This document shows, one piece after another, positions 16,455 through 25,046 of a stretch of 64,000 bases of DNA. This DNA is from an uncultured Candidatus Melainabacteria bacterium. GTDB taxonomy: Bacteria > Cyanobacteriota > Vampirovibrionia > Gastranaerophilales > Gastranaerophilaceae. Under the pieces are notes generated by a model. The model saw nothing but the letters and a program-made list of their open reading frames with translations. It did not search any database and was not told where the DNA came from. Location of the stretch: NCBI GenBank assembly GCA_934717855.1, contig CAKUZI010000008.1:54200-118199 (forward strand), read 5' to 3'. Numbering within the stretch: the stretch's first letter is position 1; each line of letters starts with the position of its first letter. Both the position numbers and the translations under genes were made by a program.

Positions 16455-17630
16455 ATGAACATCATCAAAATAAACGATAATTCAAATAAATTGTTTTACA
16501 TTGGCGGAGTTGTTCGAGATGAACTACTCGGAAGAAAATCAATTGATATTGATATTACGTATGTTGGAAATGCTATTGAATATTGCTCAAAATTTGGTGA
16601 AGTTGTTCAAGAAAATCCTGATTTTGGAACGGTTAGGGTTGCAATAAACCCTCTCCCAAATTTCAGCCATTCTCATTCTGATAATTGCGAAATTCTACCC
16701 TCTCACAGAGAGAGAGGGCAAAAAGTTACGGTTGACTTTGCTTCAACGCGTTCTGAAAGTTATCCAAGAAAAGGACATCTTCCAGTTGTTGAAAAAATCG
16801 GTTGTTCATTGAAAGAAGATGTTATGCGTCGTGATTTTACAGTTAATGCATTGGCAAAATCTGTCACGACTGGCGAAATTGTTGACTATGTCGGTGGCTT
16901 AGAAGATTTGAAAAATAAAAAACTTAGAGTTTTGCACGATGAAAGTTTTATTGATGATCCGACAAGAATTATTAGAGGGCTAAAATTTGCAACTCGCTTT
17001 GGCTTTGAACTCGAAGAACATACGAAAAAACTTCAAGATGAATATTTGGCTAATATAAATTATGATATGAGCTATAAAAGGGTGAAAAAAGAGTTGATTG
17101 AAACGTTTTCACTAAATTCACAATCGGCATTTAAAGCTTTTATAGACCAAAAAATCTACAAACTCGTCACTTTGAATGATGTCAAAATGCCAAAAGTCAA
17201 CATTGAAAATCTAGTTACAACATACTTAGCTGCCCAGCCGCCTAGCTACCCAGCTGCTTTATGGCTGATTTACGTCGGAATTCTTTGTGATTTGTCACGA
17301 CTTCCTTTGACTAAAATAGAACAGAAAATTTTGGATGATGTGCCAAAGGAAGTTTTAAAAACAGATTTTGAACTCTACAAAACTTTTCAAAACACACGAA
17401 TTGAAACGATTTTATTGTATGCAATTTTGAAAGATGAAGCTGGCGCAAGACACTATCTTGACGATTTGCAAAAGATTAAGCTTGAAATTACCGGAAAAGA
17501 TTTGCAAAATTTGGGAATAAAACCGTCTCCAGAATACCAAAAGATTTTTGATGAAGTTTTAAAAGTCAAGCTAAAAAATCCTAGTATTACAAAAGAGGAT
17601 GAAATTAAGCTGGTTAAAGAACTGGTTTAA
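16455..17630 (+). CDS. CCA-adding enzyme / poly(A) polymerase family nucleotidyltransferase
   Basis: Class II nucleotidyltransferase that adds CCA or A residues to RNA 3' ends. The catalytic head is GGVVRDELLGRKSIDIDI near residue 20, with the two metal-binding aspartates. LKEDVMRRDFTVNALA and DPTRIIRGLKFATRFGFE are the conserved RNA-binding and nucleotide-selection motifs. The start MNIIKIND is chosen because the upstream codons lie in a repeat and the ATG is seven bases after TAAAAT. Between FGTVRVAI and VTVDFAST is an extra segment of about 26 residues, encoded by an inserted palindromic repeat. CCA versus poly(A) activity cannot be told from sequence. Confidence 0.88.
   Translation: MNIIKINDNSNKLFYIGGVVRDELLGRKSIDIDITYVGNAIEYCSKFGEVVQENPDFGTVRVAINPLPNFSHSHSDNCEILPSHRERGQKVTVDFASTRSESYPRKGHLPVVEKIGCSLKEDVMRRDFTVNALAKSVTTGEIVDYVGGLEDLKNKKLRVLHDESFIDDPTRIIRGLKFATRFGFELEEHTKKLQDEYLANINYDMSYKRVKKELIETFSLNSQSAFKAFIDQKIYKLVTLNDVKMPKVNIENLVTTYLAAQPPSYPAALWLIYVGILCDLSRLPLTKIEQKILDDVPKEVLKTDFELYKTFQNTRIETILLYAILKDEAGARHYLDDLQKIKLEITGKDLQNLGIKPSPEYQKIFDEVLKVKLKNPSITKEDEIKLVKELV
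16647..16724. repeat. In-frame repeat insertion inside the nucleotidyltransferase gene
   Basis: A segment of about 78 bp with partial inverted repeats: CCCTCTC plus AAATTTC on the left, GAAATT plus GAGAGGG on the right. It encodes the residues NPLPNFSHSHSDNCEIL and SHRERGQK, which interrupt an otherwise conserved core. The length is a multiple of three, so the frame is kept. Confidence 0.5.
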
Positions 17631-17650
17631 GTTTAATGAAATATTTCAAA

Positions 17651-17691
17651 AAATAGATGTATGATACAAGTTTGACACCATACATCTATTT
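17651..17691. terminator. Bidirectional terminator between convergent genes
   Basis: Perfect 13-bp inverted repeat AAATAGATGTATG / CATACATCTATTT with a 15-nt loop, between the nucleotidyltransferase gene (+) and speE (-). Confidence 0.85.
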
Positions 17692-17715
17692 ATGATTTGT
17701 TTATAAAAATTTGTA

Positions 17716-18567
17716 TTATAACAATTCTTTCAAATAATTTGGCAATGCAAAACGCGCATTGTGATAATCTTTGTTATAAATTTTGCAAGTTTTTACGATG
17801 TCTTCATATCTGTCTTCTGCAAAATATGTTAATGGTTTAACATCTTTTGAACAAAAAGCCCAAGCCCAGTATCCGCCAGGATATGTAGGAATATTTGATG
17901 TATATGTTGAACAAACAGGAAATACTTTTTTCAATAAATCATACATTTTTTTGATTTCTAGTTTATTAACAAATGGGCTTTCTGATTGCGCAGCCATAAT
18001 TCCACCATCCTTTAGAGAATTCTTTACGTTTGTGTAAAACTCTTCTGTGAACAAACCTTCTCCAGGTCCCATAGGATCAGTTGAGTCAATTAAAATGATA
18101 TCATATTCATCTTTTTTATCTTTAATAAATTCGATTGCGTCTTCAACTTTAATTTCTACACGAGGATCAGACAAACCGCAAGAAATAGTCGGCAAAAATT
18201 CTTTGCAAGCGTCAATAACCATTCCGTCAATTTCACAAAGAACTACTTTTTCAACAGTTTTGTGTTTCAAAACTTCTCGAACTGTACCGCCGTCTCCTCC
18301 GCCGATAACAAGAACTGTTTTTGGATTTTTATGTTGCATCATCGGAATATGAGAAATCATTTCGTGATAATGATATTCATCGCCCTCTGTAGTCATCATC
18401 AAATCATCTAAAGTTAAAACTCTTCCTAGTGCACTATCTGTTTCAAAAACTTCAACTTTTTGAAAATCTGATTGTTTTGAAAATAACACTTTACCGGCTT
18501 TAATTGCAATCCCAAAACCTGATGGTGTAATTTCGTGGTAATATCCATTTTCTATTCCGTTTTTCAT
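17716..18567 (-). CDS. speE: Spermidine synthase (polyamine aminopropyltransferase)
   Basis: Transfers an aminopropyl group from decarboxylated SAM to putrescine. Family motifs are VLVIGGGDGGTVREVLKH (SAM-binding glycine loop), VLCEIDGMVIDACKEF, DAIEFI and the gate region IDSTDPMGPGEGLF, followed by YPGGYWAWAF. The start MKNGIENGYYHE is preceded by AAAGGAG at the right distance. An upstream in-frame ATG would add 17 residues with no ribosome binding site. Length 283 residues is typical. No decarboxylase gene is nearby. A HIT gene lies upstream on the same strand. Confidence 0.95.
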   Translation of the reverse strand: MKNGIENGYYHEITPSGFGIAIKAGKVLFSKQSDFQKVEVFETDSALGRVLTLDDLMMTTEGDEYHYHEMISHIPMMQHKNPKTVLVIGGGDGGTVREVLKHKTVEKVVLCEIDGMVIDACKEFLPTISCGLSDPRVEIKVEDAIEFIKDKKDEYDIILIDSTDPMGPGEGLFTEEFYTNVKNSLKDGGIMAAQSESPFVNKLEIKKMYDLLKKVFPVCSTYTSNIPTYPGGYWAWAFCSKDVKPLTYFAEDRYEDIVKTCKIYNKDYHNARFALPNYLKELL

Positions 18568-18642
18568 TTTTTCTCCTTTATTTAAGTAAGCAATATGATT
18601 GTAACATAAAAGTCGCAAAGTAGTTGAGAAGTTTGGTTTTAC

Positions 18643-18954
18643 CTATTCTCCTAAAATATGTATATGCAAATGGAAAACTTCTTGACCGGCTTCTTTGCCT
18701 GTATTAATTAAAGTTTTGTATGATTTTAAACCGATTTTTTTTGTTGTTTCTTTCACTGCCATTAACAATTCACCCATCAAGTTTTTATCTTCAAGTTCGT
18801 TGAGAGAAGCTACATGCACTCTCGGAACAACTAATAAATGAATAGGAGCTTTTGGGTTTATATCTTTAAATACAACCACATGTTCGTTTTCGTAAACAAA
18901 TTCTGTATTGAAATCTCCGTTAACAATTTTACAAAAAATACAATCTTGTGACAT
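18643..18954 (-). CDS. HIT-family (HINT-like) nucleotide hydrolase
   Basis: A 103-residue histidine-triad protein. The catalytic HxHxH is HLHIHILG at the very C-terminus. It starts CIFCKIVNGD, whose Cys pair with a later His normally binds zinc in HINT1-like proteins. It hydrolyses adenosine phosphoramidate-type substrates in other bacteria. Slightly short but complete. Same strand as speE with a 75-bp gap. Confidence 0.92.
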   Translation of the reverse strand: MSQDCIFCKIVNGDFNTEFVYENEHVVVFKDINPKAPIHLLVVPRVHVASLNELEDKNLMGELLMAVKETTKKIGLKSYKTLINTGKEAGQEVFHLHIHILGE

Positions 18955-19101
18955 TTTTTGGTCTCCTTTTTTATCAAGTTTGCCGTAATAATTTAGTAAT
19001 TTTTACCTAATTATATCTTAAAAAAATGTAAACAAACTTGCCATTTATATTTATGTAAAGTAAAATAGTAATACAAATACCCTTGGGGAGGAAAATTATT
19101 T

Positions 19102-20277
19102 ATGCCGGAAATAGCAAGACGACAGTACGATAGGGATTTATACAGGGTTAATCAATATAGTAGCAATCGCTATTATAGCAATTATGAAAATGTTCGAGTT
19201 GTTAAAAACCCATCCACAAGAACTGCAAATACTAAAAAAATTGCAAGAAATAATCTTATTCACAGAATAATTTCTGTTGCTGTTATTTCTGCAATTGGCT
19301 TAACAATTTTACCTATCGGATTTAATAAAGTTACAAAAATGATGTTTAAACCTACTCCGTACAAAGAAGTTAAAACAGATTATGAACAGATTTTGTTTCC
19401 AACTTCCAATTATCTTTCTAATCATTGGTTTATGGGTTCAAGGTCTTTGGAATCAGCGGATACCAAAAAGCCTGAAATGGCAGCATTGACAGAGGGTTCT
19501 AAGTTGTCAGATTTAGAAAGCCAGCTTAACAATCTTGCTTCTATGTATCCGTCAATTCATCCGTCTGTTTATGTTTGGGATTATGAAACAGGAAATTATG
19601 TTGATATTAATGCGAATGAAATTTTCCCGACTGCAAGTATTATAAAACTTCCGGTTTTGGTTGAATTATTTAAATCTATAGAAAAAAATCAACTTACAAT
19701 TTATGATGAAATGCCTTTGACAGAGTATTATAGAACCGAGGGTTCCGGTAGCTTGCAGTTTAAGGCGGCTAATTCAACTTATACAATTGATAAGCTTGCA
19801 AGAATGATGATTACTGAATCTGACAACTCTGCAACAAATATGTTAATGGCGCGTTTGGGTTCAATGACAGATATTAATTCTGCGATTAGAGAGTGGGGGT
19901 TGAAACATACTTATGTTCAGACTTGGCTTCCGGATTTAGGCGGAACAAATCATTCTACAGCAAGGGATATGGCGCAAATTCTTTATAATATTGATAATCC
20001 TAAATTTTTGAACAATGAATCTCGCGAAAAAATATTTGATTATATGGGACATGTTCACAACAATCGTTTGATTGCTGCGGGACTTCCTGCGGGAGCAACT
20101 TTCTTGCATAAAACAGGTGATATTGGTAAAATGCTTGGTGATGCTGGGATTGTTTATGCTCCAAACGGCAAAAAATATATTGTAGTAATTTTTGCTAATC
20201 GCCCTCACAATTCACCTTTAGGTAAGGAATTTATTGTAAAAGCTTCTCAAGTTATTTATAACAATATGGTATTCTAA
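19102..20277 (+). CDS. Membrane-anchored class A beta-lactamase-fold serine hydrolase
   Basis: A 391-residue protein. A basic, Tyr/Arg-rich cytoplasmic head (1-50) is followed by one membrane helix (about 55-73) and an extracytoplasmic catalytic domain from about 135. Active-site elements of penicillin-recognising enzymes are present: SxxK (Ser179-Lys182, ASIIK), SDN (240-242) and KTG (337-339). The omega-loop ExxLN of true class A beta-lactamases is not seen; the corresponding stretch reads WLPDLGGTNHSTARDM. It may therefore be a penicillin-binding or peptidoglycan-modifying hydrolase rather than a resistance enzyme. Start follows GGGGAGG. Stop and next start overlap by one base (TAATG). Confidence 0.85.
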   Translation: MPEIARRQYDRDLYRVNQYSSNRYYSNYENVRVVKNPSTRTANTKKIARNNLIHRIISVAVISAIGLTILPIGFNKVTKMMFKPTPYKEVKTDYEQILFPTSNYLSNHWFMGSRSLESADTKKPEMAALTEGSKLSDLESQLNNLASMYPSIHPSVYVWDYETGNYVDINANEIFPTASIIKLPVLVELFKSIEKNQLTIYDEMPLTEYYRTEGSGSLQFKAANSTYTIDKLARMMITESDNSATNMLMARLGSMTDINSAIREWGLKHTYVQTWLPDLGGTNHSTARDMAQILYNIDNPKFLNNESREKIFDYMGHVHNNRLIAAGLPAGATFLHKTGDIGKMLGDAGIVYAPNGKKYIVVIFANRPHNSPLGKEFIVKASQVIYNNMVF

Positions 20278-21206
20278 TGCTGGAAGAATTGTTAAAAGAT
20301 AATAAGTGTTTTAAATTGGTTTGCGGAGCCGGCAATGAGGACGCGGATGAAGTTGAAAAACTTGTTAAACTTTATTCTATGGCAGGTTGTAAATTTTTTG
20401 ATTTATCTGCTAAACCGGAAATTGTTGATGCTGCAAAACGAGGACTGGAAGACAGAAAAGCTTATTTGTGTGTAAGTGTTGGAATTAAAGGTGATCCGCA
20501 TGTTAGAAAAGCATATATTGATGGTGAAAAATGTGTAGGCTGTCACAAATGCGAAGAAATTTGCCCTCAAAAAACAATTAAAAATTGTAAGGTAAAATCT
20601 GCTCGTTGTATAGGTTGTGGCAAATGTTACTCCGTTTGCTCTCACAATGCAATTTCTTTTATTAGCGAAAATAAAGACTTGAGGGAAGTTTTACCACAAC
20701 TTATTGAAAAAGAGATTGATTGCATAGAACTTCACGCTATGGGTGAAAACGAAGATGAAGTCTTTGAAAAATGGAGTTATATTAATGAAATTTATGATGG
20801 TATTTTGAGTATTTGCACTGCGAGAGGACATTTGTCGGAAGAAAAAATGATTGAACGCATAAAAAAAATGATAGCGCCAAGAAAATCTTTTTCTACAATT
20901 GTTCAAGCTGATGGATTTCCGATGAGTGGTGGAAAAGATGATTATAAAACTACTTTGCAAGCTGTTGCAACAGCGGAAATTGTACAAAATGCTAAATTGC
21001 CTGTTTATATAATGCTTTCCGGAGGAACAAATTCCAAAACAGCTGAACTTGCGCAAATGTGTGGAATAAATTATAGCGGAATAGCAATTGGAACGTTTGC
21101 GAGAAAAATCGTTTCCAAATATATTGAAAGACCAGACTTTTTAACTAATCAACGAGTTTTTAACGAAGCATTGGAAATTGCTAAAAAGCTTGTAGAAACT
21201 ATATAA
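20277..21206 (+). CDS. ldpA: LdpA-like iron-sulfur protein
   Basis: A 309-residue protein with two 4Fe-4S ferredoxin motifs: Cys86-x2-Cys89-x2-Cys92-x3-Cys96 (CVGCHKCEEICP) and Cys111-x2-Cys114-x2-Cys117-x3-Cys121 (CIGCGKCYSVC). They are flanked by a TIM-barrel-like domain (KLVCGAGNEDADEVEKL at the start, YIMLSGGTNSKTAEL near the end). This layout is that of cyanobacterial LdpA, known there as a redox-sensing input to the circadian clock. No Kai genes are visible, so the role here is presumably redox sensing or metabolism. It is translationally coupled to the beta-lactamase-fold gene. The family assignment is from memory of sequence pattern. Confidence 0.7.
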   Translation: MLEELLKDNKCFKLVCGAGNEDADEVEKLVKLYSMAGCKFFDLSAKPEIVDAAKRGLEDRKAYLCVSVGIKGDPHVRKAYIDGEKCVGCHKCEEICPQKTIKNCKVKSARCIGCGKCYSVCSHNAISFISENKDLREVLPQLIEKEIDCIELHAMGENEDEVFEKWSYINEIYDGILSICTARGHLSEEKMIERIKKMIAPRKSFSTIVQADGFPMSGGKDDYKTTLQAVATAEIVQNAKLPVYIMLSGGTNSKTAELAQMCGINYSGIAIGTFARKIVSKYIERPDFLTNQRVFNEALEIAKKLVETI

Positions 21207-21995
21207 TTATTGTTCTTGAATTAATTTAAGTCTCTGTTTTGTTGACGGATGTGTAGAAAAATATTGCATAAATTCAGGTGATTGTTTTTCTTTATCAAGA
21301 TATTGGAAAAATTTTATTGCACCATTGTTATTTCCATATATTCTATAAAGCATTGCATTTGCGTATTTATCAGCATTTCTCTCTTGTGTGCGAGAATGTT
21401 TTAATTCATTAAGAGAGCTGATACTGTTAATAGTACCGGATGCAACTTGTTTGTTACCTGTTGAAATTACAGACATTAAAGAAGCGACAATAATTTGTCG
21501 GCTAATCATTTTTAAGTGGTCTCTATGAGCGTAATGACCGAGTTCGTGAGCAATAACAAATGTTAGAATTTCTTCATCTTTAATTTTATCCAACAGTCCT
21601 GCAGTAACAAAAATAGAACCGTCAGGAATTACAAAAGCATTAATTTCTTTTTGTGGAACTTCTTGAATTTTGAACTCGGATTTGTTTTGCAAATTTCTGT
21701 CATGAGAAACAATTTTGTCTCTAATTTTTTCAAGCTTTTCCAACTCTGCTTTATCTTTATTTGTTGTTGTTGGTCTTGTGGCAAAAGAAATTGTCTTTTC
21801 AATTTTTAATTGAGCGTCAATCGACATTCTATCAATAAAAAAGTTTGAAATATTATCAGCAAATAAGTATACTAAAAAACATAATGCAACTATTCCTGTA
21901 ATAAGTATCAAAAATTCGACTCCGTCATTTGTTTTGCCGACATTGACGTTATCTTCTACCATTGCCCGATATCTTTGTTCAAAATCATTTTTCAT
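21207..21995 (-). CDS. M48-family membrane zinc metalloprotease
   Basis: Zinc-binding HExxH is HELGH at residues 150-154, with the third ligand expected in TQERNADKYA and a downstream FSTHPSTKQRLKLI typical of the HtpX/Oma1/LoiP group. A single transmembrane helix spans about residues 28-46. The preceding VPQKEINAFVIPDGSIFVTAGLL is the family's substrate-cleft region. It likely degrades damaged membrane or periplasmic proteins. It overlaps the next gene upstream by 11 bp, forming an operon with two YbjQ-type proteins. Confidence 0.9.
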   Translation of the reverse strand: MKNDFEQRYRAMVEDNVNVGKTNDGVEFLILITGIVALCFLVYLFADNISNFFIDRMSIDAQLKIEKTISFATRPTTTNKDKAELEKLEKIRDKIVSHDRNLQNKSEFKIQEVPQKEINAFVIPDGSIFVTAGLLDKIKDEEILTFVIAHELGHYAHRDHLKMISRQIIVASLMSVISTGNKQVASGTINSISSLNELKHSRTQERNADKYANAMLYRIYGNNNGAIKFFQYLDKEKQSPEFMQYFSTHPSTKQRLKLIQEQ

Positions 21996-22437
21996 ATGTT
22001 ATAGCTGTTCCATACGCAATAATCGCACATTGAGGTACTGATTCTTTGCTATATACGTTATTCAACATTACAGATTCTATTCTCGTATTGATAATAAAAT
22101 TTGCATATTTTGCTTTTTCGCGCATTCTTAAAATTGCTTCTCTTCTACCTCTGTCCAAAACAGATTCAAAAGAGGTAAGTCTTCCGCCAAAAATATTTTT
22201 TAAACTTGCAACAAAGTTTTTGAAATAATCACCACTTATAACAACTTCACCGGTAACAAGTTCAACTTTTTTTACTTTTTTGTCAATTTTCCAGTTTTTT
22301 GCGCTGAAATTAATATGTGGTTGTTTAAATAAAGCGATTTCTCTTTGTTTAATTTTTTTATAATGATTTTTTTCAATAATGCGCCCTGTTATATAAGTAA
22401 AACCAAGCACAATCAAAATGGTTAATATATCATTCAT
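21985..22437 (-). CDS. YbjQ-like protein with N-terminal membrane helix
   Basis: A 150-residue protein whose C-terminal 90 residues resemble the YbjQ/UPF0145 fold (GEVVISGDYFKNFVASLKNIFGGRL, RGRREAILRMREKAKYANFIIN, CAIIAYGTAI). An N-terminal transmembrane helix (ILTILIVLGFTYITGRII) is added. It is a diverged paralogue of the gene immediately upstream (4-bp gap). It overlaps the M48 protease start, which suggests the three products act together at the membrane. Confidence 0.75.
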   Translation of the reverse strand: MNDILTILIVLGFTYITGRIIEKNHYKKIKQREIALFKQPHINFSAKNWKIDKKVKKVELVTGEVVISGDYFKNFVASLKNIFGGRLTSFESVLDRGRREAILRMREKAKYANFIINTRIESVMLNNVYSKESVPQCAIIAYGTAITYEK

Positions 22438-22441
22438 AAAA

Positions 22442-22765
22442 CTAACCTTTCGGAGTAACTCTTACTGCAGTACCATATACATAAACTTCAGCTGCACCGA
22501 CTGTAACTGAAGATGTCGCAAAACGAACGTTAACAACGGCATTTGCTCCTAATCTTCTTGCTTGATCTTCCATTCTTAAAGTTGCTTCTTCTCTGGCTTC
22601 TGTTAAAAGTTCTGTATAACTTCCTAATTCACCGCCAACCATGTTTTTAAGACCTGCACCAAAATCCTTGATAGCATTTTTTGCTCTAACAGTGCTTCCT
22701 GCAACAAGACCATATTGCGCAATAATTTCCATTCCTGGGACGCTTTCGATGTTTGTTAAAATCAT
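22442..22765 (-). CDS. YbjQ/UPF0145-family protein
   Basis: A 107-residue protein with the family pattern: MILTNIESVPGMEI at the start, GSTVRAKNAIKDFGAGLKNMVGGEL, YTELLTEAREEATLRM, ARRLGANAVVNVRF and VYGTAVRV at the end. The fold forms oligomers; its function is unknown despite the label of putative heavy-metal-binding protein. The start is the ATG eight bases after GAGGAGG; earlier in-frame ATGs are too close to, or upstream of, that site. Confidence 0.88.
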   Translation of the reverse strand: MILTNIESVPGMEIIAQYGLVAGSTVRAKNAIKDFGAGLKNMVGGELGSYTELLTEAREEATLRMEDQARRLGANAVVNVRFATSSVTVGAAEVYVYGTAVRVTPKG

Positions 22766-22830
22766 ATTCATTACCTCCTCGGACATTCTAGAATAATATA
22801 TGATTTTATAAAACATTCAAATATATGAGA

Positions 22831-24117
22831 TTATTGGTTCAAAAGTTTTTCGACCCACTTAACTAAATTGGAAATTTCGTAAGGTTTTGGAATATATAAA
22901 TCTGCACCTGCAGTTAAAATTAACTCTTTATCGTGCAAAATTGAGGTTACAATTAATTTTGTTCTGTCATAATTTGAGTTCTTTCGAATTTGTTGACATA
23001 ATTTTAACCCCTTAAGTTCATCAACATTTCCGGCATCCAAAATTATTAATGCAGGAATAACATTTTCCAATTCTTCTAAACTCTTTGCAACACTCACTTC
23101 ATAACCTTGCAAATCAAGAATTGTAGTTAAAAGAATTGTCATAGCTTCATCATCTTCTATAATACAAACTTTTTTATTAACCTCATCATAAACAGAATTT
23201 TCTCCGGTAATTCTTGGTCTTTCTGCCAAATAATTTGATTTTGAAGGCATATCAGCCAGTTTATGAATTTGCAACAATGCGTTCAACAACTGCGCAGAGT
23301 CTTTATATTTTATAAACTCATTTGTTACAATTCCAATTGTTGTGTGTACAAAATTAGAACGTCTTCCGGCAAATTCATCCCCATGCATCAACATAAATCC
23401 GCGCCTATTATCCTGTGGAGAATAAAATTTAGATGCAACAGAATCAAATGCGAAAGTTAAATAATTCGCTATTTTTTCTGCTTTCAAACTGTCTGTAATT
23501 ATTAAAAATTTATTTTCTGCAAGTGTTCCAAAAAAATCATTTTCACTTAATGCAGAATTTATAATTGCACAATACGTCTGAACAAGTTTGTCAGAAGCAA
23601 GTTCTGTATATGTTTCCTTATAATTTTCGAAATTTTCAATACTTACAAGCAACGTAGCCCACGGCTTATCATCACTTACAACTCTTTTCAACGCACGCAA
23701 AGAATAATTTTTTCCGACAAGAATATGTCGTGAATCCATGTTTGATTCAAATTCTCTTCTCAAATGAGCTCTTACACGCATTAAAAATTCTTCAGAGTTT
23801 ACAGGCTCAGAAATAAAATCGTCAGCCCCATTCTCCAAAACATTCAACCTATCTTGCAAATCGGTAGACTTTGATGTCGCAATAATTATAGGTCGCATGT
23901 TGTAAGTCAACGCCCTTATCTTCTTGCAATAGTCGGACAAATCTCCCTCAACACTATCTGAAATAATAATTAAGTCGGGTTCTTTGTCTTGAATAATTTT
24001 CATTGCAGAAATAAGATTTTTGGAAATAATAACCCTATTACTTTTGCTCTCAAGAATTTTTTTATATTTTGTGGAAAGCTCGCGCCTTTTGTCGATAATC
24101 AAAGTTATTGCTTGCAT
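22831..24117 (-). CDS. Response regulator with two receiver domains and a degenerate GGDEF-like middle
   Basis: A 428-residue protein. The N-terminal receiver-like domain (about 1-125) has LIIISD at the phosphorylation strand and ends DDFISEPVNSEEFLMRVRAHLRRE. The middle (about 150-290) resembles a diguanylate cyclase fold (LLVSIENFENYKETY) but lacks a GGDEF signature, so it is probably inactive. The C-terminal receiver (about 315-428) has KVCIIEDDEAM, LIILDAG and LYIPKPYEIS. There is no DNA-binding domain, so output is likely through protein contact. It overlaps the histidine kinase gene by 13 bp. Confidence 0.8.
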   Translation of the reverse strand: MQAITLIIDKRRELSTKYKKILESKSNRVIISKNLISAMKIIQDKEPDLIIISDSVEGDLSDYCKKIRALTYNMRPIIIATSKSTDLQDRLNVLENGADDFISEPVNSEEFLMRVRAHLRREFESNMDSRHILVGKNYSLRALKRVVSDDKPWATLLVSIENFENYKETYTELASDKLVQTYCAIINSALSENDFFGTLAENKFLIITDSLKAEKIANYLTFAFDSVASKFYSPQDNRRGFMLMHGDEFAGRRSNFVHTTIGIVTNEFIKYKDSAQLLNALLQIHKLADMPSKSNYLAERPRITGENSVYDEVNKKVCIIEDDEAMTILLTTILDLQGYEVSVAKSLEELENVIPALIILDAGNVDELKGLKLCQQIRKNSNYDRTKLIVTSILHDKELILTAGADLYIPKPYEISNLVKWVEKLLNQ

Positions 24118-24818
24118 TTTTCCCTCGCTTGTCGCTCAATATTGGCAACAGGCAAGCAAACAGTAAATGTCGTTAACCCGCTCCCTGATTGTACGGAAAT
24201 TTTTCCACCCATTTTTTCAACAAGATTTTTGGTGATATAAAGCCCCAATCCGCTTCCCTGAACTTTTCTTGTTAAAGGGTTATCAATCCGTGAAAATTTA
24301 GTAAAAATCTTTTCGTAATCTTCTTCCAAAATAGGAATTCCACTATTGATAACTTTAATCAAAACATTATCAAAATCGGAATTTGCACTAATTATTACAT
24401 TTGAACCACTATCGCCGTATTTTGAAGCGTTTTCAATCAAATTGGTCATGATTTGTTGGAATTTATCCCTATCAACAAGTATTGGTGGAATATTTTCATC
24501 AATTTTTATCTCAAAATTCTTATCCCTATACTGGTTTTTTACAACTGTGACAACTGTTTCAACTACAGGTTTAATCTTAACTTCTTTATAAATCAAATTT
24601 TCTTTAGCGCCTTGCAATTTAGTTACTGAGAGCATGTTTTCAACTAAATTAATAAGTCTGTTCGATTGCTCAACAATTATTTGCAAAAATTTTTTCTTGC
24701 TTTCATCATCCAACTTATCCCAAGATGACAACATAGTCTGCGAAAACCCCCTGATAGATGTTAAAGGTGTTCTCAATTCGTGGCTTACTGTCGAAATAAA
24801 ATCTTCATAATTATCCAT
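24105..24818 (-). CDS. Soluble histidine kinase core without sensor domain
   Basis: A 237-residue kinase that begins almost at its phospho-acceptor: His13 in SHELRTPLTSIRGFSQ. The ATPase domain has the N box NLIENASKYG, the G1 box absent or weak, VQGSGLGLYITKNLVEKMGG as G2 and SGLTTFTVCLP at the end. No membrane segment or PAS/HAMP domain is present, so the input must come from a partner protein. It is the first gene of a two-gene operon with the dual-receiver regulator, its probable phosphotransfer target. Confidence 0.88.
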   Translation of the reverse strand: MDNYEDFISTVSHELRTPLTSIRGFSQTMLSSWDKLDDESKKKFLQIIVEQSNRLINLVENMLSVTKLQGAKENLIYKEVKIKPVVETVVTVVKNQYRDKNFEIKIDENIPPILVDRDKFQQIMTNLIENASKYGDSGSNVIISANSDFDNVLIKVINSGIPILEEDYEKIFTKFSRIDNPLTRKVQGSGLGLYITKNLVEKMGGKISVQSGSGLTTFTVCLPVANIERQAREKCKQ

Positions 24819-25006
24819 AAATGTATTATAACAAATTTTCTCGATTTTACCATAAAATTAACAATGATTTTATTATCTTAAAAATTTTTCTACACTAAAT
24901 GTATGAGATTTGAATAAATTGTAAAAGTTTTTATTTTGACCGGTCGTATAGAAAATTATTAGATATGGAAAACTAAATGTTTTTCATACCTCCTCCCCAA
25001 GTCTGG

Positions 25007-25041
25007 TAGCCGTTCTTAATCAAAAGAATGGCTTTTTTTTG
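25007..25041 (+). terminator. Terminator with no annotated gene upstream
   Basis: Hairpin AGCCGTTCTT-AATCAA-AAGAATGGCT followed by a run of seven or more T. It points rightwards, yet no plus-strand gene precedes it. A TTGACC at about 24936 with an AT-rich region 17 bp later could drive a short RNA ending here. Confidence 0.65.
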
Positions 25042-25046
25042 TGCTA

